A stretch of DNA of 64,000 bases from Piezodorus guildinii (GCA_023052935.1 CM041293.1:151279474-151343473); one strand, 5' to 3'; positions 10,733 to 25,700 are shown, counted from the first letter of the stretch. Notes: a model not told the origin generated them from the letters alone. Numbers and translations are program-made.

Positions 10733-13700
10733 TGAGAGATATAAAATCAGATATTAGTGCTCAAATCTGATTTTATATCTCTCGCCTCTCTTTTAATTTT
10801 ATTTTCTATTATCTTTCTATTTTCTATTATCTTCTATTATCTTTCAACTATCTTTTATTCCTTTTTTTTATTTTTTATATTTGTCTTTTGTCATTACCTT
10901 CATATCACTTTGTTTTTATTATCTGTATATTTCTTTTACTTATCATATTTATTTCGTATTCTACATCTGGCTGTTATCTTTTGTTTTTATAGCCCTGAAC
11001 AAGGTCCATAATTTAGGCTGAAACGTTGGCACCTGTTTATTAAGTTTATATCTTAATTGTGTGTTCTTTTGACTGCACCCTGAATTAACTTCTCTCACTT
11101 ATTCACACAGTCAACCATTCTCACTTCATTATATTTTTTCATTTTTAATTACTTCTTTTTAAAATAGTTTAAGTCGAAACAGCTGAGAAAAGAACGTATA
11201 ACCTTTACATAGGACAATTTGCTTAAAAGGACCTTCAATACTTGTCCTGATTTATTTGTGTATGGATTGTTTGTTGAAGGCTTCAACGTTCTTAAAAACA
11301 TCGACCTTGATAATTTATTATGATTATTATTTTTTTATTATCTGTTACAACGACCAAAGTGATAGCCTCTCATACTCTTCCAAGTTAAGAAATCTGAGAC
11401 CAACAAAGCCAACTAAAATATTAGTAGGAATTTTAATTCACCTGCTATGGTAGTTTGTATCCAATCCACATAGCGAGATACATCAGTGTTTATAGCTGGT
11501 TTAGTTCCACACGTACGGCTACCGTATGATACCAAACCGACAAGCGTCAGCCTGTTGGTTTCTGGGTCGAGCCAGACGAGTGGGCCGCCGGAGTCTCCCT
11601 GTAAAATGGCAGATGGTACATGTATTAACACGATACTGGAGAAAAAGAATAATTCGAATTTTTTTTGTTTTTTTTTTTACCAATTTTTGGTAGTACACAA
11701 GTGGCGCGAATTATACTGTTTTCGGTCACTTACCTACTTATAATAAATTTTAAAAGTCCAAACTGAAATTCCTTCTAGATTCCATAGAATGTCTCATTTC
11801 CCACTAAATCATATAATAATAAATTCTTTATTTATTCTGGGACAAGTCCTCTTAGAATAATTTTACAAAAAGTGTCTTAGAGTACAAAAATAAAACAAAC
11901 AAAAAATTATAGAAATAAAAAACAAAAGTGAACAATGGTAATAGTAGATAAGAAATGGGGGAGCTGGGACACCGATTCCTCCACCCCCTCCACCGCCACT
12001 ATAACCACCGATGATGTCATCAATTAAAAAGTAGCTATTTTCTTCTTTTTTTTTTAAGAATTATTTATTTTTTGAGATATATTAAAATTTTTTTCTGAAT
12101 GAACATTAGTAATAGTGATATGAGAATAGATTCAAACTATATATACAGAAAACTATAGTAAAGTAAAATTACATAAAATATAATATATAATAAAATATAT
12201 AGAAGGTAGCTTCTAATAATATAATTCTAATATTTATAACAAAACAGAAACATATGTGCATATATACAAAATTATAATTAATAGTGCTTTACTGTATTGA
12301 TAGAAAGTTGATGAAATAATAAAGGTAAATGTGTAAGTGCATCACAATGTAAAATATTATTTAAATAATGATTTCTATATGTTTTTATTGAACTAATTTA
12401 AATTGAATTTGCAAATCTATTTAGGGTTCTTTGAAATATGAATAGAGAGGAAGTGATCGAATAATTGGGATTTGAAGGTATGAAGAGTATCAGAATGTCC
12501 AATATATGAAGGAATGGAATTCCACACGAAAGAGGAGCAGATTAGGAAGGATCTGTCGAAAGCTGCGGTTCGATGGGGCGCTATATACAGTTCTGAAGGT
12601 CGCGAACGCGAATCTATTATCTTATTATATTGTATTAAATAATCTATTAATATCACTTACCTCCGTTATTTAAAAACATCCTTAAGAATTTTCAAACAAA
12701 TTTAGAAACGAAAATAAATTGTTAAAGAAATATTTACATTGGATTTTCATAGAAACAGGTGTTATATCAACTAATCTATTATATTATAACCTAAAATAAT
12801 CAGTTAGTTAATAGGCTTTTCACCAGAATCCATTAACTTTTACCGGCTTGTGTATAAGATAATATTTTTTTTCTAAAATCTTTAGCTTTCCAACGGTCTA
12901 TTATGTTACCGTTTTTAAATCCAAAAACACAAAAAATGCAAAAAAAAAAACATTTTTGCTCTTTTCTCCTTTAGTTGGATATCTAGTCCGTACAACTTAT
13001 ATATTGTCCTGTTTTTTAGCAATGATAACAAGATGAACTACAACATTAAAGGTACTTCAGATGAAGAAATTTTGAAATATCGGCATTTAAGCCCTGACAG
13101 ACTATTTCAATCAGAACTTAAACTTACATCATATTGAAGCCCATTAAAGTTTACATCGATATAGCAAGTTTAATCATAATCGTTAGAGCCGTTTTTGAGA
13201 AAATCGTAAATAGGTGTAAAATACATGGTTTAAAGTGACTCTTCTGGTTAGCTGATTTTGATCAAAAAGTTGTTGTAACATCTCGGACGTATAGTTGTCT
13301 TAAATATGGAATTTCAGTTTCATTGGAATTTTCGTCTCACACACACACACACACAGACCTTTTTGCGGGACTTGGTCAGTTGACTCAGGAGACCCTAAAA
13401 CGTGTATTTCCGTTGAAAACTGGAATTCGAAAATGTTCACGATCGCAGTACTTTGCCTTGCTATATATTTCATTTATACGCAAGTGAAAGTAAAAAACAA
13501 CTAATTTTGAACAGAAAAAAAAAAGAAAAAGAAAAAACAACACATTACACACTACTCAATATATGTTGGACGTAATCTCTAAATTTAATTTGACCCGTCT
13601 TTATTACGCTCAATGATTTACTTCAATCTCATTCACATATAAGTCCTGATTTAAATCTAGACTAAATTAATCTCAATAAATGAAAAAATAAATTTAAACT

Positions 13701-16700
13701 TCATAAGAGTTATTTTTTCTAGGGACCAATATCGTTATCCTGGATTCTAGGAGATAGTATGGACTTTTTTAATCATCTCTTCTTTATTTATTTATTTTTT
13801 TCATAGATCCTTAAAGTTTATAGTTGTGGATTTATTTCTGAGAAAAGAAACCGATATGTGTGCGATATATATTTGGCCGTTCTACCAAAAGAAGTCATTG
13901 ATACATTTGTTAGTTTATTTAATTTTTAGACATCGTTTCAGCCTTAGGGCCATTTCCAAGCACCATGCATATCCATGTTATATATTTTTCAATTTCACCG
14001 CTTCATTAGCAGTGTCGTCATAATTTTTATATTGTCAATTTTAAAAAGCACTCAACAGTTTATTAGTGTGTTCTCATGCGCGACTCTATGACGACGAGAA
14101 AACAGATAATATGTTTTTTTCATAAATGTTTCATTCCAATAGAAATTGTAATGTGGAACAATTGCTATTAGAAAAAAAATTGACCAAAGTTAAATATTGG
14201 TTGTTTATAGTAAAGAAGTGGAAAATAAGGACTATATAATTTTAAATAAGTTTTACACTTATTAAAATAGAATTAATCAGTAATAAGGACCCAATTTTTC
14301 AAGTGTAAAAAAATTATATATATATATATATAGTATTATATATATTATATATTTATTATTTTAGTATGTATGTGTAATTGTGTGTGTTTAGGTGTGTGTG
14401 TGTGTGTGTGTGTGTGGTGTTGGTGTGGTGTGGGTGTGATAACCCTTGATATTGAGCTATGCAGTGGACGATATCATCAAATTCCTTTCATACCGAACCC
14501 CTTCCGAAGGTCTCAGAAGCTTCTTATTAAATCGTACAGCTAATAATTCCATAACCCTAGTTGAATAAGTTTAATATTCTGAGTAGATTAAAAAAAATTA
14601 CATTATATAAGTGAGTCAACCGCTACTTATTTTAATGAATAATTACTAATTTTTTCGCGGCTAAGTTCGATGACGTTAATTTTGTCTAAAGCCTCTCCAT
14701 TAACCATTTATTCTGCTTTATCTTTAGAAGACAAAGTAGTAAAAACATTTGAAGAATGTTTACATGTAGCGGTTCTAATTTCCCAGAGGGTTTGTCTTAG
14801 ACTATATTTTGACCTTTGTAATGCTTAGATTAAAGATGAGCTGAAATAGATTTTCCTTTTAGAGAGAGGGGAACAAGAATTTCATTAGTAAATTATTTTT
14901 CTTCTAGTATTCTCTCTCACCTACTTTAGTATAAAGAATTCTTTGAAATCATATAATTTTCTAATGGTTCCCTTATTTCAATTAAGTTGGTTTTAACTAT
15001 GTTTTATTAATCGGCATATAGGTTGTATTGTAAGCGAATAATATTCAGCAAATAAATGCTTTAATGTAACAATTTATTAGAACAATATTACTCATTAGGA
15101 AACTAAAAACTATATCAAAATATAATTGCTAAAATTATAAAAGCAATTTTTAAGATAATCTATACTAATATATAAGCTGAAGAGTTTGTTTGTTTGTTTT
15201 TTTGAACGCGCTAATCTCAGAAACTACTGGTTCAAATTGAAAAATTCTTTTTGTGTTGTATAGTCCATTTATCGAGGAAGGTTATAGGCTATATAACATT
15301 ACACTGCGACTAATAGGGTCTAAGAATCAGTGGAAAATCTGAAAAAAAAACGGGGGAAATTGACCTCGCATCCCAACGATTCCAAATGATTTACCTTTAA
15401 ATTTTAAAATAATTCAATGTCCCGTTAAGTTAACTTTTGTCGTAACAATCAATAAATCACATGGGCAAACATTTAAACACGTAGGAATCTATTTTATCCA
15501 TCCTCAAGGAATTAATTTTGTTTACATACTGAATCCGTCTTTATTGAGGATCAGTATTGTAGTTAATTGCAAACCAACATGAGTGACGGTTCGGTTCATT
15601 TTCGGCATATTAAGCTGTTCTTTTTTTAAAAAACATCCCAAACTGCAAGAAAGATTCGTGCCGTATATGGTAGCGATTCAATTGCTGATAGCATGGTACA
15701 AAAGTGATTTCGGTTTAGATGAGGAGATTTCAATTTCGAAGACCAAACCCGGGCTGGCCAGAGTTCAACTCTTGACATCGAGAATATTATGACGGTCATC
15801 AAAAACAATCCACGAATTACCGTTCGTGAAACAGCTGCGGAGTTAAGATCCTGCAAATCGACCGTTTTTGATCGTCTAAAGAAGGCCGGGTATGTCTGTC
15901 GTTACGACGTTTGGGTTCCCCATGAGCTAATTGAAAGGATTTCATGTTGTAATTTACTGCTAAAAAAAATCTGGAGGATACATTTTTGAAACGAGTTGTT
16001 ACTGGTGACGAAAAATGGATTCTTTGCATCAACACCAGCCGAAAGAAATCTTGGGGTTGCCTGGAACGACGCCGCTCGCAACACCAAAGGTCGGCTTGCA
16101 TCCATGAAAGGTATTAGGCGAGATTGGAAGGGATACATACATTTTGAGCTCCTTCCACAAAACCAAACTATAAATAAATTTCCATCTTTTCTGTTCCATC
16201 GAACACTTTCTACAAGGGAAATCCTACTCTTCAGAAGATGACGTCAAAACGGACCTTTTATTGTTCTTCAGGAGTAAGGATAATGATATTTGAAAAAAAG
16301 GGATAATGAGCTTTTCAAGCGTTGGAAAAGGGTAATCGCTAATGGTGATAACTATTTTGTAGATTAAATAAATAAATTTTAAGCTGTTCATCAATTTTAT
16401 TGTTGTCCAAATTTCTCTAGAACATTCCGGACACCCCAATATATTTTTTTTAAAACGTCTTAATAGCGATCATAATAACAGAAATTGACGCAGACGCAGT
16501 CGCGAGCAACAGCTAGTAGTTTATAAAACATTAAAGCAGCATTATTTTACATTATTAACTAATGTCATTATAACTAATCATTTCTTTACTTTATTCCTTC
16601 ACATGTTATGTTGTGGGTATGTTCCTAGTTGGCTAAATATGGAGGAACGTATTCTTTTGGATAGAGCACTAGATAACTGTTCTCCAGAACCTAGCTGTGG

Positions 16701-19700
16701 CAGAATAACAATTTATTATATTATTTCAGCCGTGGGGCGACACAATGGGTATGGAGGTTCTTCTAAGGACAGACCCAGCCTCTGTAATGTGGGTAACCAA
16801 AATTGGGAAGAAACCTGGCGGCTGAGCGTGACCTTGACCTAATCACCTAATTTGTACGGCTGTTGGTCTAGAAAAACAGTTCGAATCTTTATATCTACTG
16901 AACCTTCAAGGGGTTTAAAGGTCCAGTTAAAAAAAAATATATATATCAAATCAAATTTTCCTTTAAATTGTAACTGTATATAATAAAATTCTGGTGCGGG
17001 CATCACACGACTTTCACTTACCTCCGTTTTTAAAACAGAACTTTCACTAAACTATTAAAGAACTAATTAGATTGAATTTTTATATAAACACGCGTTTTAT
17101 TAAAAAATCCATTATATTATTATCTAAAATAATCAGTTAGTTTTATCGGCTTTTCATTACTCTTTATTAACTTTTACAAGCTTGTGTAATATTTTTTTCT
17201 AAAATCTTTAACATCCAACGGTATATTACTGTTCTTATACAGACATTTAAGCCCTGTCAGACTATTTCAATCAGAATGAAACCTACATTATGTTAAAGTC
17301 CATGAAATTTTATATCGATGTAGCGAGTTTAATCAAAATCGTTTGAGCTGTTTTTGAGAAAATCGTAAAAAGGTGCCGCATGCATGGGATAAAGTAGGGC
17401 TTCCGGTCAGCCGATTTTAGTGAAAACGTTGCTAAAACATCTCGGGCGTATAGTAGTCTTAAATATGAAATTTCAGTTCCGTACGACTTTTCGTTTTTGC
17501 CCGGGAGTTACCCCAGAGACTTTTTTTCGGAACTTGGTTATTTGGACTCATGGGACTCTTGTGTATTTCCGTTGAAAACTAGAATTCGAAAATTTTCACG
17601 ATCACAATACTTTCCCTTACTATATATTTCATATAGAGGCAAGTGAAAGTAAATACATGATTTAATATTTTGATAAGTCGACGAATGGTCTTTCATAATT
17701 AAATCTATTGATTATTTCTCAAGCCGTATGTGAATATTGAGGAGAGTGGCAACACACTAAACTCTTCTATATTTGCATACATTTAAAGCTGTCAAGATGA
17801 TCAGAATAAACATAGCACAAAGAGGCCATTTTCTATTTACCTTCTCGTTCCCATAGATTTACTACTGATACTTTTTTAGGTATTGTTAATATGCAGAATA
17901 ATACAACCCTGAAGAATGGTCCCTCCCATTTTGCAATGGATAAATAAAGGCATAGAAGAAGCCCTTGAAGGATTACTAGTGCATGCAGTGCATATAGCAA
18001 TCCTCTTTAGAATACCTGCGGGTAATAGAAGGACAAAATGTGACATCTATACATATTACATTTGTATTTGTATTTTGTTTGAGGGTATGAAAAAAAAACA
18101 AAAAAAAAAACAGAATAATATCAAATCGTTAAAATATGAAATATCTGAAATAAAATAGCGGATAAAAATGTTGTTTCAATCTAAACGTTGTTCTGGAGTG
18201 ACTTTTGATTTTGAAGCCTAATATTTTTAAAAATCTGGTGCGCGCAACATACGACTTTCACTTACCTCCGTTATTTATATCAATTAAGGAGTTTTTAAAC
18301 AGATTCAGAAACGGAAATAAATTGATAAATAAATAATTACTTTGGGTTTTAATAGAAACATGTGTTAAATTAAATATTCTATTATATTATTGTCTACGAC
18401 AATTAGTTTGTTTTATCTGCCTTTCATCACTCTCCGATTACTATTACCATAGGGGATCACTTGTAGCTGGGTGGCTAGCGTAACAGCCTCTCATGCTAAA
18501 GGTCACGGGTTCTAACCCGCAGGTGGTCCTGGGATTTTCTAATGGGAGTAAAAAATCCTTAGTTACGCCGTCCTTCGGAGGGGACGTTAAAAGGTGGTCC
18601 CGAGCCTCTGCTATGTCAGGTACTCGTTAAAGATCCCTATCCTAATAAAACCTGGATAGGCAAAATTTAGGACTCCAACTGTAGCATCGTCCGATTAGCC
18701 ATAGTAGCATAAAGTGACGTTAAATAAATATACAAACAAACATCAAATCGTTATAATATGAAATATCTGAAATAAAATAGCGGATAATAATGTTGTTTCA
18801 ATCCAAACGTTGTTCTGGAGAGACTTTTGATTTTGAAGCCTAATATTTTTAAAAATATAGTGCGCGCAACATACGACTTTCACTTACCTCCGTTATTTAT
18901 ATCAATTAAGGAGTTTTTAAACAGATTCAGAAACGAAATTCAGAAATAAATACTTTGGGTTTTAATAGAAACATGTGTTTAATTAAATAATCTATTATAT
19001 TATTGTCTACGACAATTAGTTTGTTTTATCTGCTTTTCATCACTCTCCGATAACTATTACCATAGTATGTATATGATAATATTTTTTTCTAAAATGTTTA
19101 GCATTCCAACGGTATATTATACATGTATATTACTGTTCTTAAGTTCAAAACCAAAAATTTGCATTAGTTTGATATCGAATTCTTTCAACTTATATGTTTA
19201 CCTGTTTTTTAGTAATGCTAATCAGACGATATGGTCGATTTCATAAAAACTTCAAAATTGAAGGTACTTTAGAAGAAGAATTTTGAAATATCGGCATTTA
19301 GGCATTCAGTCTTTTCAGACTATTTCAATCAGAATGAAACCTACATCATGACATTAAAGCCTATTAAATTTTACATCGATATAGCGAGTTTAATCAAAAT
19401 CATTACAGCCGTTTTGGAGAAAATTGTAGAAAAGTGCTAAATGCATGGGATAAAGTAGAATTTCCGGTTAGCCGATTTTAATGAAAAAGTTGCTGTAACA
19501 TCTAGGGCGTTTAGTAGCCTTAAATATGAAATTTCAGTTCCGCACGACTTTTCGTGTTTGCGAACAAACAAACCTTTTTGCGGGACTTTAGACTCAGGAG
19601 ACCCTGAAACGTGTATTTCCGTTGAAAACTAGAATTCGAAAATTTCCACTATTGTAATACTTTCCCTTGCTATATATTTCATATATAAGTAAGTGGATGT

Positions 19701-22700
19701 AAAAAACCAACGAAGCAGTTAAAAAAAAAAAAATAAATAAATAAAGTAGTTTTAAAACATGAAACGCGAACGGACAATTCTAGATTTTTCGATTCGGATT
19801 ACAGGTATCTTGAAATTGAAACGTTAATTTATAATATGAGAACCATGTTTATTTTCTTGGTAAATTACAATACAAAGGTTCTTTATTTAAAATAATGCTA
19901 AATAAAGGTTAAGCTAAGCTGTTGTAATTGTAAGCCCTTGATCACAAATTTGATCATTCTTTAAAAAATTCCTTCTCTCTTAACCAATGAATAAACAATT
20001 CACCTTAGGATTCATAATGCAATTCTCATAAAAAGTATTTCAATAACTATTACTTGAAGTTAAATTGGAACACTTTAGATTCAGCAATCAAGAAGCAAAA
20101 TTAATTGCTAGTGGTTTATATATGGAAATTAAATAACCAATAATTATTCGATGGGTTGTGTTTTTGATTAGAAATTCAAATGAAGCCACCCGTATTTGCC
20201 ACACCTGAATTTGCATAGGATTCCAGTTTTTAAGAGTTTGGATATGTTCAGATGTGAACCTCGTAATTCGATTCTCTATTTGAAGGAAAAAATAAAAATA
20301 TTTTTTTATTAATAATTTAGTTTCCTTGGAACTTTCTGTACACTCTATAGACTTTCTACATTAGAAGAAATAATATATTATTATTAATATTAATAGTACG
20401 TACTAACATACACTATTGTTTGTACTTGCGTCGTTTATTTATCTTCATCAATGTTTATCTTTATCAGACAAATCTAAAAGCAACTGAGTAGGTAATATTA
20501 TTTGAAGTATGAAAATAATAAGCAACTACTGAGAAGTTTGCTTCTTGACTCTTACCTGTAAGCCCTGATGACGACCCGTAACATGGGTCGAAACGTTGGA
20601 TAATGAATATTGGGTTGTGTCACATGAAATACCCGTTTTCAAGGTAAAGGATTTTTATTAAAAAATACGATATGAAAACAAGATAATTTTATGCGAAGTA
20701 TTTACCTTCTTTTTCTACACATTTTTCCCAACGTGACACCAACTTTTTTATCCCCGAACTGAAAATCTCTGAGCTATGAAGTAAAACAAAATCTGAAAAC
20801 GCACTTTTCACTTGATCATCATTTTCAAAAAGTTTTCTTTTGACGAAGTTGTCTAAATTCCTGAACAGATGGTAATCTGTTGGAGACAAGTCGGGAGAAT
20901 ATGGTGGGTGCGGAAGAACTTCGTAGCCCAGTTATTTCAATTTTTGCACGGTATGTTTTGAAACATAGGGTCTTGCTGCCGCTCAGTGAGATCATGAGGT
21001 ACCCATGTATCGATCTTTTTTACTTTCCCAGTAGACTTTAAATGTCTCGGAACGGTAGATGCACTTGCATTTAGTTGTGCTGAGAGTCCTTTAACTGTTT
21101 GGTAGGGGTTTCCTTCTACTGTATGTTTGAGGACATTGTTGTCTATTACGGACGGAGGTCTACCTCGGGGCAAGTTTTCCAAGTCGGTATCCCTAGCTGA
21201 AAACTTAGCTAACCAGTGGCAAATGGTCCGTTCATTAACACTCCCTTCCCAAACGCCTTGCAAATATTTCTAGCGGCCTCAGCTGCTGAATGGCCGAGTT
21301 TGAACTCGTACAAAAATATTACTCGAAAATTACGTGTTTCCAGTTTCATATTTGGAGGTATACTTAAAAGTGGGTAATTGATTGGGAAGCTAATGTTTAT
21401 AATACAAAGGTAGAGGATTAGTAACTGTTTACTTTAAATATGTAAACATTCGGAAGAAAACAACAGAAACCTGCAAAATCCTTTATGTATTCCAGAAACT
21501 ATAAAAACGAACATTTCATGTGAAACAACACAATAATTTTTCACTATTTATTATCTCATCATTCGTATTCATTTTACGGTCAACTGATTAATATTTTTTT
21601 TTGTTTATTTATTTAACGTCAATTTATGCTACTGTGGCTAATCGGACGATGCTATAGTGGGAGTCCTAAACTTTTCCTATCCAGATTTAATAATGATAGA
21701 GATCTTTAACGAGTACCTGACATCGCACAGGCTCGGAACCACCTTTTTACGTCCCCTCCGAAGGACGGCATAAATAAGGATTTTTCAATCCTATTAAAAA
21801 TCCTTGGACCGCCTGCGGGTTGGAACCCGTGGCCAATTAATATTCAATATCCTCTAAATAGAAAAAGTTGGTTTTGATCGACTGATATGCTCAGTTTGGT
21901 CTTGTTTAATGTTGAACTGATTTTAATAATTGAAGGATACTCGGTGATAGCAAGAGACAAATCATTACTAAAAGTATATACAAATTTACTATCATGATGA
22001 TACTCCAGTATCAATCTATTGATGATAATTGTACAATTACTGGATTTTTTTTTTTATATAACAGTAGCTGTTTCCCGCGATTTCGTCTGTGTCAATTTCT
22101 GTTATTATGATCGCTATTAAGAAGTTTTTAAAGAATTTATTTTAAAGTACTTCTGCGAAAATGATATTTTTAGTTTTATTTTCTTGTAGCAGAAGAACAT
22201 AATGTTTTTTCTCCGCAACCCGATCTTGACAATGCGACTTATAGCTCTTTATTCAGAATTCCTTCGTGTTTAAATGTTTGCCCCCGTGTTTTATTAATTG
22301 TTACAGCAAAAGATAACTTAACGGGAAATCGAACTCTTTTAAAATTAAAAGGTAAATCATTTGGAATTATTGGGATACGAGGTTAATTTTCCCCATTTTT
22401 TCCAGATTTTCCACTCCTATTGGTCGCAGCGTAATGTTATATAGCCTAAAGCCTTCCTCAATATAAGGAATACCTAACACAAAAATATTTTTTCAATTCG
22501 AACCATTAGTTTCTGAGAGTAGTGCGTTCAAAAAAACAAACTCTTTAGGTTTATAATATTAGTATAGATTAGGGTCAATCAATTTGAAATCGTACAATTT
22601 TAATAATTTCCAATTATATTATGCATCTATATTAATAATTTTATGTTTAGAAAACAATTGACAAAAAAAAGAAAATGTTTTTGCTATTTTATCTATTAGT

Positions 22701-25700
22701 TGTTAATCGATTTCGTCCATTTTGAATGGATCTATATTATACATCTATGTTACTGTTCTCATGTTTAAAAAAGCGAAAATTACATTAAAAAAATATGTTT
22801 GTTCTTTTCTCCTTCAGTTTGTTATCGAATTCGTTCAACTTTTATATTTATTAATTTTTTATCAATGCTAATAAAATAATACGGTTAATTTTGTTTTAAT
22901 AAAAATTAAAAGGCATTTCAAAGGAAACAAATTTGGCTTTTAAGCCCCGTCAGGCTATTCGATCAGAATTAAACCTGGATGATATTAAAGCCTACCGAAT
23001 TTTGCATCGACAAAGCAAGTTTAATAAAAATCTCTGAATCCGTTTTTTCGGGGAAAATCGTAAAAAGATGCAAAATGAACTGAGAGGTCCGATTTTAATG
23101 AGAAAAAAAAATCCGGTGAGCGAAACACACGACTTTCACTTACCTCCATTACTTATATCAATTCAAGAATTTTTAAACAAATTTATAAACGAAAATAAAT
23201 TGTTAAAGAATTATTTAAATTGTATTTTAATAGAAACAGACGTTTTATTAAACAGTCTATTATATTATTATCTACGACAATCAGTTTGTTTTACTGGCTT
23301 TTCATCTCACTCCTTTAACTTTTAAAATAGTATGTATAAGACAATAATGTTTCTAAAATCTTTAGCATTCCAACGGTATAATTTATTTTATAATCTATTT
23401 TAATGATCTTAAGCTCAAAAACAAAAAATACATTAAAAAAATATTTTTGCAGTTTTCTCGTTTAGTTGGATATCGAATTCGTTCAACTTATATATTTGCC
23501 AATTTTTTAGCAATGCTAATCAGACGATATGGTTAATTTTTTCGTATCTACAAAATTAAAGGTACTTTACTAGGAAAATTTAGAAATATCGGCATTTAAG
23601 CACTGTCAGACGCTTTTAACCAGAATGAAACCTATATATTATTAAAGCCCGTTTAATTTTACATCGACATAGCGAATTAAATCAAAATCGTTGGAGCCGT
23701 TTTTAAGAAAATCGTAAAAGATGCTAAATTCATTGTATAAAGTGGCTCTTCTCGTTAGCCGATTTTGATGAAAAAGTGTTTGTAACTTCTCGGCCATATA
23801 GTTGTCTTAAATATGAAATTTCAGTTTCACGATCGCAATACTTTCCCCTGATATATATATAGTAAGTGAAAGTAAAAATTTGGTGTGGGCAAAACACGAC
23901 TTTCACTTACCTCCGTTTTTAAAATCGATTAAAGAATTTTCAAATATAGTAAGAGATAAAAATGAGTGAAACCATTAAAGAATTAATTAAATGGAATTTA
24001 TATAGAAACATGTGTTTTATTAAAAATTCTATAATATTATTATCTAAAACAATCACTTAGTTTTATCGTCTTTTCATCACTCTCTAATAACTTTTAAAAT
24101 CTTGTGTATTAGATAATATTTTTTCCAAAATCTTTAGCTTTCTAACGGTGTATCATACATGTACATTTCTGTTCTTATGTTTAAAAACAAAAAATTGCAT
24201 TAAAAACATATTATTTCATTTTTTCCTTTAATTCGGTATCGAATTCATTCAATTTATATATTTACCGGTTTTTCATCAGTGGTAACAACATAATATAGTT
24301 ATTTTTATGGAATCAACAAAATTAATGGTACTTTAGAAGAAGAAAATTTAAAATATCGGCATTTAAGCCCTGTCAGAATATTTTAATCAGAATGAAACCT
24401 ACATGATTTTAAAGCTTATTAAATTTTACATCGATATAGCGAGTTTAATCAAAATCGTCGGAACCTGTTTTTGATAAAATCTTCAATTTCAATAACTACA
24501 TATAGTAAGTGAAAGTAAAAATAAATAATTTGAATATTCTTACAAAAATTATTATCTTACCTTACAAGTGTCCTTGTTTTTACCAAAAGTACAGAATTGT
24601 CCTCTCTTTGGGTTGAGGTTAAACAAAGCATCACATGTTTTGTACGGCACAACTTTCAGGTTGACTTCCATCAGGACGTTCGATCCTTTACCTCCTGTCT
24701 GAGTCAAACCCCATCCTAAGACAAACATAACGGAACTATTATTTTAAGCTCATGAAATAAGAGTTGAATCCCTAGGGTTCTTGGAAAAAAAAAACACTCC
24801 TAATTATTACACAGTGGTTTATTATGGCAATTAACTAATATGAAAAGCAATAAATAATCTAAAGTAAAATGTTATATCAGCACAGTTAATTTCACAATGC
24901 TATTTCTCTGCTAGGTCTGAACCAATTTAAAGAATATATACTATTCTATTACGTAAGCTTTCATAAAGTTAAAAAATTACAATAAACTTACCCATGACTG
25001 TGATATATTGGCGTTCCAATTCGAGAGGACCCGTCGGTAAGCAGGCCGGTCCAACGTTTATATTGAACTGTATCTGATTTTTGAGTATCACAAGAGAAAT
25101 GTCGTTAATGTGCGGTATTCCATTGGAGTCCTTGGCATAGTTTTCGTGGTCTACAAATCTCTCAACTGCCACTAATTGTGTTTTATTATCTGGTAACATA
25201 TATAGAAAGATGAAATATTACTTTATGTGTTTATTGAAAAACTATTAACTGAAATCTTATAGAAAAAGCTTAATAGTATAATTAGCATGATTTTTAAGGT
25301 ATCGTTTGAGCGGAATATGAATTACAATGCATAACGGATATTTCCGCTCGTGATTAAGTTGTGTTAATTTATTGCTTTCACTTACCTATATATGAAATAT
25401 ATAGTAAGGGAAAGTATTGCGATCGTGAACATATTTGAATTCCAGTTTTCGACGGAAATACACGTACTAGAGTCCCCTGAGTCCAAATGACCAAGTCCCG
25501 CAAAAAGGTGTGTGTGGTAACACCCGGGCGAAAGCGAAGAGACCTATGAAACTGAAATTTCGTATTTAAGATAACTATACGCCCGAGAAGTTACAAAAAC
25601 TTTTTCATCTAAATCAACAAACCAGAAGAGCCACTTTATACCATGCATTTTGCACCTTTTTACGATTTACTCAAAAACGACTCCAACGCGTTTGATTAAA

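Larger units (their letters stand above)
10468..11082. repeat. 615-bp palindromic PLE-like remnant in the last intron
   Basis: Two arms of about 215 bp (10468-10683 and 10866-11082) are inverted complements, each with an HH-c core. In the centre lie a 45-A run (10684-10728) and a near-perfect hairpin at 10731-10791 (GAGAGATATAAAATCAGAT and its complement around a 12-nt loop). Confidence 0.75.
20612..21546 (-). mobile_element. Mariner element with deleted catalytic core
   Basis: Imperfect terminal repeats (GTGTCACATGAAAT near 20617 and TTGTTTCACATGAAAT on the other strand near 21540). The N-terminal DNA-binding part is at 20937-21263 ([38 protein letters not shown]). The C-terminal part is at 20689-20889 ([27 protein letters not shown]). 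About half of the transposase, including the first two catalytic Asp, is missing between them, though the SPTDYH motif remains. It is inserted beside a hammerhead-like core. Confidence 0.85.

Noticed and set aside
10757..11011. Hydrophobic 84-codon ORF
   Set aside because: Translation of a T-rich low-complexity arm of the palindrome; the other arm has a different ORF, and there is no coding signature.
11413..11441. Protease ending by readthrough past exon 6
   Set aside because: A GT donor at 11441-11440 and a phase-matched exon 7 with a strong acceptor, stop and AATAAA explain the end better, though readthrough is not excluded.
18452..18540. A tRNA gene
   Set aside because: Box A and B are present, but no cloverleaf with acceptor stem could be formed, and related copies with the same body and tail show that it is a SINE.
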